This document shows, in pieces, positions 8,317 to 15,584 of a DNA stretch of 64,000 nucleotides. This DNA is from Akkermansiaceae bacterium. Lineage in GTDB: Bacteria; Verrucomicrobiota; Verrucomicrobiia; Verrucomicrobiales; Akkermansiaceae. Position 1 is the first letter of the stretch; every line of letters begins with the position of its first letter. The notes below the pieces were generated by a model, which was not told the DNA's origin, ran no database searches, and was given only the letters and a program-made list of their open reading frames with translations. A program made the position numbers and the translations under genes. Location: contig JANRFH010000015.1 of the NCBI GenBank assembly GCA_030725745.1, positions 30,869 through 94,868 on the forward strand, given 5' to 3'.

Positions 8317-8520
8317 ATGAACTTCTTCAATATCCTGGCCTGCCCGACCTGCGCTTCCTCTTTTGAGGCATCGGGAGATTCCATCGGCTACTCGATCTTT
8401 TTCCTTCTTATCGTCATCCTCGCCGTTCTCGGTGGAGTAGCTTTCTTCATGACGCGCATCATCCGCCGCGAAGACAACAACCTCGATCCCGAACTCCGCG
8501 ACGACTACGTCAGTCACTGA
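8317..8520 (+). CDS. Small membrane protein with N-terminal CPTC motif
   Basis: A 67-residue protein starting at the ATG 8317. The first residues hold a Cys-Pro-Thr-Cys motif (LACPTCASS, residues 7-15), followed by one transmembrane helix (about residues 23-46) and a charged, acidic tail. The CxxC pair just ahead of the helix would lie on the periplasmic side if the tail is inside, and might bind copper or haem or undergo thiol exchange. A lipoprotein-like processing at Cys9 is another possibility. I do not recognise the family. It is flanked by subunit IV and ctaC, which suggests a role in oxidase assembly. Confidence 0.7.
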   Translation: MNFFNILACPTCASSFEASGDSIGYSIFFLLIVILAVLGGVAFFMTRIIRREDNNLDPELRDDYVSH

Positions 8521-8565
8521 TAAAATTTCAGCATTTCAGATTTTAACTTTTCAGCATTTACCCCA

Positions 8566-9366
8566 ATGACCTTTTCAGAACTCCTCGGACTTCCAAGCAA
8601 CCACTCCGCACACGGTGGCCACGTCGATCACTTGATCATGGTGGTGCATTGGTTCATGCTCGCGCTGTTCGTGGGTTGGACTGTCTTCTTTTTCGTCTGC
8701 CTCTTCAAATTCTGGCACAAGCGTAATCCGAAGGCCTCCTACGATGGGGTTCGCAGCCACCTTTCCAGTCACCTTGAGGTCGGCGTGATCATTATTGAGG
8801 CGGTGCTTCTCCTTGGTTTCGCCTTTCCGCTCTGGCAGACCCGTGTGGATAGCTGGGAGAGAGTTCAGGAAATGGATCCCGTCCGTGTCCGTGTCGTCGG
8901 TTGGCAGTTCGGCTGGACTTATCACTATCCCGGTCTAGATGGGAAATTCGGTCGCACCGATGCGGCGCTGATTTCTGGCACGAACGATCTAGGTATCGAC
9001 TACACCGACCCAAACGCCCTCGATGATTACACCGACTCCACCCTCAGGCTTCCGGTCAATCGTCCGGCAGTGCTCAACATCGGCACTAAGGACGTGATCC
9101 ACAACTACGCGATTGTGCCGATGCGTATCCAGCAGGATGCCATCCCGGGCAAAGAGATCGCCATGTGGTTCACACCGGTGGACAAGATCGAGACTTCCGT
9201 TGTCTGTGCCCAGCTCTGCGGCGAAGGCCATGCGAACATGATCGGAAATATGGAAGTGATCGACGAGAAGGACTACGACTCCCAAGCGACATCCAAGTCT
9301 GAGGCTGCACTTAAAGCGAATTCCCCGAGCACTGCTCCAGAGGAGACGGCTGCGGTGATACGCTAA
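8566..9366 (+). CDS. ctaC: Cytochrome c oxidase subunit II (CuA subunit)
   Basis: A 266-residue protein with two N-terminal helices (about residues 20-42 and 66-87) and a periplasmic cupredoxin domain. The CuA site is complete: His in KDVIHNYAIVPM near residue 183, then CAQLCGEGHANM near residues 213-224, giving both cysteines, the second His and the Met. There is no fused cytochrome c domain, so the donor must be a separate cytochrome, presumably one of those encoded upstream. CuA receives electrons from cytochrome c and passes them to haem a in CtaD. It is the last gene of the operon, placed after ctaD/ctaE instead of first, and a strong terminator follows. Confidence 0.93.
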   Translation: MTFSELLGLPSNHSAHGGHVDHLIMVVHWFMLALFVGWTVFFFVCLFKFWHKRNPKASYDGVRSHLSSHLEVGVIIIEAVLLLGFAFPLWQTRVDSWERVQEMDPVRVRVVGWQFGWTYHYPGLDGKFGRTDAALISGTNDLGIDYTDPNALDDYTDSTLRLPVNRPAVLNIGTKDVIHNYAIVPMRIQQDAIPGKEIAMWFTPVDKIETSVVCAQLCGEGHANMIGNMEVIDEKDYDSQATSKSEAALKANSPSTAPEETAAVIR

Positions 9367-9404
9367 GGTGGTTATTACTGAGCTAGTTATCCAAAACATG
9401 TAAG

Positions 9405-9429
9405 AAGGCGGTGTTTCACCGCCTTTTTT
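9405..9429 (+). terminator. Rho-independent terminator after ctaC
   Basis: A perfect nine-base stem AAGGCGGTG/CACCGCCTT closes a three-base loop and runs into six T residues. It lies 38 bases after the ctaC stop and ends the respiratory operon. Confidence 0.93.
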
Positions 9430-9445
9430 CATGCCCCGTAGACAC

Positions 9446-9473
9446 AAAAATACCCCACATCGCTGTGGGGTAT
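9446..9473 (-). terminator. Rho-independent terminator after efp
   Basis: On the minus strand a nine-base stem TACCCCACA/TGTGGGGTA is followed by a run of T (A residues at 9446-9450 on the plus strand). It lies 22 bases beyond the efp stop. Together with the ctaC terminator it separates two convergent transcripts. Confidence 0.88.
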
Positions 9474-9495
9474 GAAAGTTCGATTTAATAATCAA

Positions 9496-10065
9496 TCAGT
9501 CGTTCGAGCGACCTTGATACGAGCCGTCTTCGGTCTTTACGAGGATTCGCTCGCCTTGGTTGATGAAGAGGGGAACGTTGACGTTAAGGCCGGTTTCCAT
9601 GGTAGCTGGCTTGTAAACGTTGTTGGCGGAGTCGCCTTTGACGCCTTCTGAGGATTCAGCGACGGTCATGACCATGGTGAGCGGTAGCTCGATGCTGACG
9701 ACAATGCCATCCGCGATAAGTAGGGTGTAGAGCTGACCTTCGATGAGGTAGTTCTTCACGTTATCGATGAGGTCTTCGTAAACGACCATGTCGTCGTAGG
9801 TCTCCGGGTGGAGGAAATGGTAGCCTTCGTTGTCCTTATAGGAGTATTCGTGGCCGGTTTTTTCAAGATGCACACCTTCGAGCGAGTCGTTCGAGGTCAT
9901 GCGAAGGTTTGAGACCTTCTTAGTGGCTACGCTGCGGATCGACATCTGCACATAGGAGGCCATGCGGGGAGGGGTTTTCAGTTCGTGCTCGATGACGAGG
10001 CAAACCTCGTTGTTGTGACGGACTGCATGGCCTTTGCGGAGGCTGATTACGTTGACGCTGGACAT
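9496..10065 (-). CDS. efp: Translation elongation factor P
   Basis: The protein is 189 residues from the ATG at 10065; an in-frame ATG at 10119 would add 18 atypical residues. It has the N-terminal KOW-like domain, the central OB domain and the C-terminal domain with VKGDSANNVYKPATMETG and VPLFINQGE, all hallmarks of EF-P. EF-P binds ribosomes stalled at polyproline and promotes peptide bond formation. The tip loop that carries the modified lysine or arginine reads ELKTPPRMAS (residues 28-37), one or two residues longer than the E. coli loop, with Lys30 and Arg34 as candidates. The gene is convergent with the respiratory operon and has its own terminator. Confidence 0.93.
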   Translation of the reverse strand: MSSVNVISLRKGHAVRHNNEVCLVIEHELKTPPRMASYVQMSIRSVATKKVSNLRMTSNDSLEGVHLEKTGHEYSYKDNEGYHFLHPETYDDMVVYEDLIDNVKNYLIEGQLYTLLIADGIVVSIELPLTMVMTVAESSEGVKGDSANNVYKPATMETGLNVNVPLFINQGERILVKTEDGSYQGRSND

Positions 10066-10173
10066 AATGGTGTTGGGAAGTGGGTAAGGGGTGGCGGCGG
10101 GATTGGCAAGGGATTTCAAAGAGTGGCTGGTGCCGAGTGCCGAGTGAGAAGTGGAAGACGGGGGTAGATGAGA

Positions 10174-10590
10174 CTATGGCACTTTGCGGGTGACCTTTGG
10201 TGCGCCTTTTTTGAACCAAGATACGAGAGCTACGACCACCCAGATTGGGAGGTATCCAAGTAAGACTGCATCCCAGTTGACATGCCATTTGATCGGCCCA
10301 TGCGGGATCTTTCCTGAAATGACGTCCTCAAAAATCTTATCCGAATAATTGGTGGTGCCGAAGGTAGAAGTCGTATGAAACGACGCCCTTCCGACGAGGA
10401 TTGTTTCAGCATATCCGATTACAACTATCTGTCCTCCACGGAGAAACAAAACCTCTCCGCTGATATCGGAACCCGTATCCGTGGAGGATGTCGAGTAGCG
10501 ACCTAGTCTGGTGCCGCTATTTGTCAAAAAGCTAAGCGGAAGAAAAACTACGTAGAGCGCCAAGGAAATCAGAGAAATACGCTTCAACAT
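10174..10590 (-). CDS. Hypothetical membrane protein
   Basis: A 138-residue protein with an N-terminal hydrophobic segment (about residues 5-24, possibly an uncleaved signal), a polar Ser/Thr/Gly-rich middle and a second hydrophobic helix (about residues 107-126) before a basic tail (KKGAPKVTRKVP). The layout suggests two membrane anchors with a periplasmic loop of about 80 residues. I recognise no family. It stands alone between efp and ribBA; the minus-strand gap to efp holds a GTGCCGAGTG-type spacer repeat (10131-10146). The frame is open throughout and antisense frames are not, which supports a real gene. Confidence 0.62.
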   Translation of the reverse strand: MLKRISLISLALYVVFLPLSFLTNSGTRLGRYSTSSTDTGSDISGEVLFLRGGQIVVIGYAETILVGRASFHTTSTFGTTNYSDKIFEDVISGKIPHGPIKWHVNWDAVLLGYLPIWVVVALVSWFKKGAPKVTRKVP

Positions 10591-10663
10591 GACAACTATC
10601 GTGTGGGATTTCCGTGGCTACCCAAGCTCTTCCATTGAGGTTTAGAGTTTAAAACTTAAAGCT

Positions 10664-11863
10664 TCAAAGCGTGTGCCCCATCCTCAACCGCTTCGTATCC
10701 AGATACTTCTGGTTATGAACGTTCGATGGTAGGGAAAGGGGGATTTGTTCGGTGATTTCCAATCCATAGCCTTCGAGGCCGACGACCTTTTTGGGATTGT
10801 TGGTGAGGAGCTTGATGCGGCGCACGCCGAGATCGTAGAGGATTTGGGCGCCCATGCCGTAGTCGCGGAGGTCGGAGGCGAAGCCGAGTTTTTCGTTGGC
10901 TTCGATGGTGTCTAGGCCTTGCTCTTGGAGCTTGTAGGCGTGGAGTTTTGCTGGGAGGCCGATGCCGCGGCCTTCTTGGCGGAGGTAGAGGAGGACTCCG
11001 CCTTCTTCGGAAATACGTTTCATGGCGGCATCGAGTTGCGGGCCGCAATCGCAGCGCTGGGAGTGGAAGACATCCCCGGTGAGGCATTCGGAGTGGACGC
11101 GGACGAGGGTGGGTTTCTCTGGATCGATCTCGCCGCGAGTCATGGCAATGTGGTGGGAGTCGTCCAGCGAGACGGTGAAGAGGTGGCAGTCGAAATCGCC
11201 GAAGTCTGTGGGCATGACGACGGTTTGGTCGCGCTTGACGAATTTCTCCGAGCGGCGGCGGTATTCGATGAGCTGGGCGATGGTGCAGGCTTTAAGGCCG
11301 TGTTTTTCCTGGTAGGGGCCGAGATCGCCGACGCGTGCCATGGAGCCTTCGTCGTCCATGATTTCACAGATGACCCCGGCTGGCGGGAGTCCGGCGAGGG
11401 TGACGAGGTCGATGGCGGCCTCGGTGTGGCCAGCGCGACGGAGGACGCCTCCAGACATGGCTTGGAGGGGGAAAATGTGGCCGGGTTTCACGAAATCATC
11501 GGCATGTGTCTTCGGATCGGCGAGCAGGCGAATGGTCAGGGCGCGGTCGGCGGCGGAGATGCCGGTTGTGATGCCCTTGGCGGCATCGACCGAGATGGTG
11601 AAGGCGGTCTTCATGCCTTCGAGATTGCGGCGAGTCATCTGCGGGAGATCCAGCTCCTCGGCGCGGCTAACAGAAATGGGAGCGCAGATCAGACCCCGTC
11701 CGTGTATGGCCATGAAGTTGACCATTTCCTTGGTGCAGAGGGAGGCGGCGGCTACGAGATCGGCTTCGTTTTCACGGGATGGATCATCGGCAACGATAAC
11801 CATTTTGCCTGCGGTGATGTCGGCGATGATTTCGTCGATGGGATGGAAGGTGAGCTGTGACAT
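10664..11863 (-). CDS. ribBA: Bifunctional DHBP synthase / GTP cyclohydrolase II
   Basis: The 399 residues contain two riboflavin-pathway enzymes. The N-terminal half is 3,4-dihydroxy-2-butanone 4-phosphate synthase with DDPSRENEADLV near residue 25 and RRAGHTEAAIDL near residue 141. The C-terminal half is GTP cyclohydrolase II with the zinc cysteines in SECLTGD and RCDCGPQL (about residues 254-270), LRQEGRGIGL and the terminal DLGVRRIKLLTNNP. It supplies both the four-carbon unit and the pyrimidine precursor of riboflavin. It sits 27 bases after algH; no FMN riboswitch fits in so short a gap. Both halves appear complete. Confidence 0.95.
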   Translation of the reverse strand: MSQLTFHPIDEIIADITAGKMVIVADDPSRENEADLVAAASLCTKEMVNFMAIHGRGLICAPISVSRAEELDLPQMTRRNLEGMKTAFTISVDAAKGITTGISAADRALTIRLLADPKTHADDFVKPGHIFPLQAMSGGVLRRAGHTEAAIDLVTLAGLPPAGVICEIMDDEGSMARVGDLGPYQEKHGLKACTIAQLIEYRRRSEKFVKRDQTVVMPTDFGDFDCHLFTVSLDDSHHIAMTRGEIDPEKPTLVRVHSECLTGDVFHSQRCDCGPQLDAAMKRISEEGGVLLYLRQEGRGIGLPAKLHAYKLQEQGLDTIEANEKLGFASDLRDYGMGAQILYDLGVRRIKLLTNNPKKVVGLEGYGLEITEQIPLSLPSNVHNQKYLDTKRLRMGHTL

Positions 11864-11890
11864 GCTGAAAACTGAAATGCTGAAATTTGC

Positions 11891-12457
11891 TTAGTTAAGG
11901 AAAGGATTTTTCGGAGCCTCGGCGAGGAGGTGGTGGTAGGGGGAGATGCCTTTGAGCAGATCCGTCCAGAGTGAGAGGTCGTGGGGGTGGTTGAAGAGGG
12001 CGGCGGATGGCCGGAGGGTGATCCATGTGTTGCGCTTCAGCTCGTCTTCAAGCTGACCGGGTGACCAGCCGGAGTGGCCGACGGTAGCACGGACGATGTG
12101 TTTGCCGCTGGCGACGAGTTCGGAGGCATGTTTTGCGGAAATGCGTGGGGCGTAATCGAGGGATTTAGTATTTGCCCATGAGAAAGCGGAGAAACTGAGC
12201 TCGCCTGTGGAGACTGGGCCACCGTGATGGACGGGGAGGTGGTGGAGGGCGGAAAAGGCGGGATCCGGCAAGATGTCACCGACTGAGGTTGGAGTGCAGT
12301 GATTGATGATCGTACCAATGGCACCTTCGGTGGACGAATGCTCGGCGATGAGGATGACGGCGCGATCGAAAGTGCCGTCCGATAGCGCCGGGGAGGCAAG
12401 CAGAAGCTGGCCGCTCAGGGAGAAGGGGAGTTCGGATGCTGAGGATTCACCGGGCAC
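11891..12457 (-). CDS. algH: YqgE/AlgH family protein
   Basis: The protein matches the YqgE/AlgH (DUF179) family: SGQLLLASPALSDGTFDRAV at its start, AIGTIINHCTP in the middle, and GHSGWSPGQLEDEL near the end. I chose the GTG at 12457, which gives 188 residues, the usual family length. A TTG at 12532, preceded by AGGA, would add 25 residues and is the alternative. The biochemical role of the family is not settled. The gene lies between rnr and ribBA on the same strand, with spacer repeats of the CTGAAACGCTGA type on both sides. Confidence 0.85.
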   Translation of the reverse strand: MPGESSASELPFSLSGQLLLASPALSDGTFDRAVILIAEHSSTEGAIGTIINHCTPTSVGDILPDPAFSALHHLPVHHGGPVSTGELSFSAFSWANTKSLDYAPRISAKHASELVASGKHIVRATVGHSGWSPGQLEDELKRNTWITLRPSAALFNHPHDLSLWTDLLKGISPYHHLLAEAPKNPFLN

Positions 12458-12555
12458 GTGGGGAACATGGGACGGGGAAAGGTGGAATTCAAGGACGATG
12501 GAAGCCCTTGGAAAAAGCTGAAACGCTGACAACTGAAATCCTGAAAGTTTTGGAG

Positions 12556-14991
12556 CTACCTACGCTTGCGCGAACTGCCGCGTCCTCTTGACGGGCCGGA
12601 CTTGGCGGCGGGCTTCGGCGTGGGCTTTTTCGAGCCACGCGTGTTCGATTTGGCGGGCGGGCGGCCTCCCTTTTTTGCGGGGGACTTGCCGGAGATCTTC
12701 ACTCCCTCTGTGGTCGGTGCGCCTGCTACGGCGAAATCAACGAAGCGCTTGATCTTGTCGATGGCGACGATGCGGAGCGGGAGCTTCATGCCTAGGGCGA
12801 GGCGTTTTCCATCGAAGGAAGTCCACGCCTTATTGTGATCTTCGAAGCGCCACTTGCTGCTGCTGGGGAGGTCTTCGCGTTTCACGACACCGCGGACGCC
12901 CATGTCGGGTATCTCAACCATGAGACCCATCGCGCGCACATCGGTGATGACGCCGTCGAAGGTCGTTTCCTCACCTTGGTTCTTGGATTGATCCGTGAGG
13001 GCGATGAGTTCGAGATATTCGAGTAGTTTGATCTGCTTGGTCTCGGATTCAGCTTCGGAAGAAGTGCGTTCGGTATCGGAAATGTGTCGGGCGATATCGC
13101 GAAGATCCGCCTGTGAGGGCGTGCGATCCGGGCTCTTCGGGGCGTTTTCGAGAAACGGCTGCATAGAGCGGTGGACGATGAGATCCGCGTAGCGCCGGAT
13201 GGGCGAGGTGAAATGAGTGTAGTCCGTTTTCGCGAGGCCGTAGTGGCCGACGGGGTCTGCGGCATAGGCGGCACGCTTCAGCGATTTCAGGAGGCCTAGC
13301 TTGATTTGGTGCTCTTCAGCGGTGCCTTTGGCTGCGTCGAGCAAGGCCTGGATGTGGGCGCGGTTGTTGAGATCACCCGGGCTGTATCCATACTGTTTCG
13401 CTGTTTCCGTATAGTCATCGAGACGCGATGGATCGGGATCTTCGTGGATGCGGAAGATGGAAGGCTTGGAGCGCTCGCGCAACAGCTTCGCCACCGATTG
13501 GTTGGCGATGAGCATGCATTCCTCAACGAGCTGGTGGGACTCTGTGTGAACGACCTCATGCGCCTCACAAGCGCGGCCATTCTCATCGAGCTTGATCTTG
13601 ATCTCGGTCATCTCCAGATCCAGGGCGCCGTTGGCGAAACGATTTTTGCGGAGGAGCGATGCCATTTTCCATGCCTCTTTCACGGAGCCGACGAGGGTGG
13701 GGTCGGAGCCTTCCGGTGCGCCTTTTCCATCGAGGATCGCTTGTGCTTGCTCGTAGGAGAGCTTGGCGCGGGAGTGGATGACGGCATCGATGAACTTCGT
13801 GTTCAGGATATGGCCTTCTTTGGAAACTTCGATGACGGCGCACTTGGTGAGGCGGTCGACATCGGGTTTCAGCGAGCAAATTCCATTCGATAGCTCGACC
13901 GGGAGCATGGGCAGAACGCGATCGACGAGGTAGGTGGAGTTCCCGCGCTCGACGGCTTCCTTGTCCATCGGCGAGCCGGGCTTGATGTAGTGAGAAACGT
14001 CTGCGATGTGGACTTCTAACAGCCAACCGCCGGACTTGGTCTTGGCGATGTAGATGGCGTCGTCGTGATCCTTCGCATCGGCGGGGTCGATGGTGATGAC
14101 GAGCTTGCTGCGATGATCCATGCGACGGGCGATTTCCTTTTCATCCGGAAACTCCGGGACGGCGCGGGCTTCGCGGAGGACGTCTTCTGGGAAAGAGGTG
14201 CGTAGGCCGTAGCGGGCGATAGTGGAGAGGATATCCACACCTGCATCGCCCGGCCAGCCGAGGACTTCGATGATGTGGCCGATGGGGTCGGTCGAAGGGT
14301 TGTCCCAGCTCACGAGATCCGCGACAACGGTTTGCCCCGGCTCGGCGGTGGTGTCACCGGTGATGTTGATGCGCCCACCTTCGAGGGCTTTGTCATCTGT
14401 TTCTACCCAGGCGAATTTGTTCTTCCTACGGAAAATGCCGACGATACGGCCGGAGCGGCGGGAGATGACTTCGAGGACTTTGCCGCGCATTTCCTGATCG
14501 TCTGGAGCCGCGCCGCGCTGGCGGGGCTTCGAGGATGGGGCGGATGGGAGGATGCGGACGCTGTCGCCATCGAGGGCGGTTTCCGTCTTGTCGCGTGGGA
14601 CAAAGATGCGTGAGTGCACGGTGAAATCGATGCCTGAGGCTTCGTTCTCCGGATCGCCGATGATCGGGTAGAAGAAGGCGTGGCCGTTTGGCAGGAACTT
14701 GATCGAGCCGGTGAGGGAGCCTTTCGGGGCGTCTCCGGATGGGGCTTTTGCGGGTGTCTTCGCAGCTGGCTTGTTTGCGGCTGCGGGTGCCTTCTTTTCC
14801 TTGGGAGGTTTCGGGAAGGAGTATAGATTCTTCGCGCCGATGTGGATCAGATTGTCTTCGGCGAGATCGCTGAGCACTCCACCGAGTTCACCCTTGCGGT
14901 TGCCGGGGATGTCGAGCTGCTTGGCGATCTGGGTTTTTGAAAAGGTTTGCTCCGGGTTCTGGCGGAGGAGGTCGAGAATGGTTTCGCGCAT
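12556..14991 (-). CDS. rnr: Ribonuclease R (VacB/RNase II family)
   Basis: An 811-residue 3'-5' exoribonuclease. The order is an N-terminal winged helix (residues 1-60), a Lys/Ala/Pro linker, cold-shock domains, the RNB catalytic domain, an S1 domain near residues 675-740 and a very basic tail ending SRGRGSSRKRR. The catalytic acidic cluster is DPADAKDHDDAI near residue 300, followed by HIADVSHYI. The patterns RGNSTYLVDRVLPMLP and FTSPIRRYADLIVHR are typical. It degrades structured RNA. The tail probably aids unwinding of duplex RNA. It is the first gene of the rnr-algH-ribBA run on the minus strand. Confidence 0.95.
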   Translation of the reverse strand: MRETILDLLRQNPEQTFSKTQIAKQLDIPGNRKGELGGVLSDLAEDNLIHIGAKNLYSFPKPPKEKKAPAAANKPAAKTPAKAPSGDAPKGSLTGSIKFLPNGHAFFYPIIGDPENEASGIDFTVHSRIFVPRDKTETALDGDSVRILPSAPSSKPRQRGAAPDDQEMRGKVLEVISRRSGRIVGIFRRKNKFAWVETDDKALEGGRINITGDTTAEPGQTVVADLVSWDNPSTDPIGHIIEVLGWPGDAGVDILSTIARYGLRTSFPEDVLREARAVPEFPDEKEIARRMDHRSKLVITIDPADAKDHDDAIYIAKTKSGGWLLEVHIADVSHYIKPGSPMDKEAVERGNSTYLVDRVLPMLPVELSNGICSLKPDVDRLTKCAVIEVSKEGHILNTKFIDAVIHSRAKLSYEQAQAILDGKGAPEGSDPTLVGSVKEAWKMASLLRKNRFANGALDLEMTEIKIKLDENGRACEAHEVVHTESHQLVEECMLIANQSVAKLLRERSKPSIFRIHEDPDPSRLDDYTETAKQYGYSPGDLNNRAHIQALLDAAKGTAEEHQIKLGLLKSLKRAAYAADPVGHYGLAKTDYTHFTSPIRRYADLIVHRSMQPFLENAPKSPDRTPSQADLRDIARHISDTERTSSEAESETKQIKLLEYLELIALTDQSKNQGEETTFDGVITDVRAMGLMVEIPDMGVRGVVKREDLPSSSKWRFEDHNKAWTSFDGKRLALGMKLPLRIVAIDKIKRFVDFAVAGAPTTEGVKISGKSPAKKGGRPPAKSNTRGSKKPTPKPAAKSGPSRGRGSSRKRR

Positions 14992-15004
14992 TTGGAATTT
15001 CTAA

Positions 15005-15560
15005 AAAAAGGGTGGTGACCGCGTCTGCCCGCCACTTTGCGGGTGTGCATGCAGGTCGCCTTGCTGCATAGACTAGGTGCGGATCAGGGATTTACAAGGG
15101 TAGCTTTGGAGGGCGTGGGGAGGCTTGGGTTTTGCTTTTTCTAAGATAATAGAAGTTGAAATGAGGAAGGCAGGAAGGCAGGAAACGGATTTAGGAATTG
15201 GAATTGGAATTACCCTAGCTGGATTGTGCTGGTAGGTGGGTTTGGGTGATTCTGAGGTAGGCGGGCATTTATCTACGGGGAGGGAAGAAGGAAGATGGGA
15301 GGAAGATGGGAGGAGAAGGAGGGTAATCTAAAACAAGATCTTTCATGTGCTTTAAATCCAATCTTCTCCCTTCTCTCCTCGGCCTCCTTCCCTCCCTGTT
15401 TTAAAAAGCCCGAAGCAACTAATAAAGCCTGTGACATATTCCTACGAGATAACCAAACTCTGACCCAGTTCCTGCCTTCCTGCTTTCCTTATTCATCAAC
15501 TAGAGCTTGGCCATGAATATTCCCTAGCTGAATCGAGTTCCATCCGGGCTTGATTGATGG
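15005..15560. repeat. Gene-free spacer with nested inverted repeats
   Basis: This 556-base gap between divergent rnr and hrpA holds no convincing gene. A motif GAGGAAGGCAGGAAGGCAGG at 15163-15182 is matched in inverted form by CCTGCCTTCCTGCTTTCC at 15471-15488. Inside these, a purine-rich stretch (15277-15322) faces a pyrimidine-rich stretch (15360-15398) in inverted orientation. The whole (about 15161-15496) could fold into one long imperfect stem. Promoters for rnr and hrpA must also lie here, but no clear -35/-10 pair stands out. Confidence 0.6.
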
Positions 15561-15584
15561 GTGCGGGTGGGGAAGATCGCGCGG

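Noticed and set aside
10919..11860. A 313-residue plus-strand frame
   Set aside because: It is antisense to ribBA, whose two catalytic domains are unmistakable.
11864..11890. Possible FMN riboswitch before ribBA
   Set aside because: The gap to algH is only 27 bases and consists of a spacer repeat; there is no room for the riboswitch fold.
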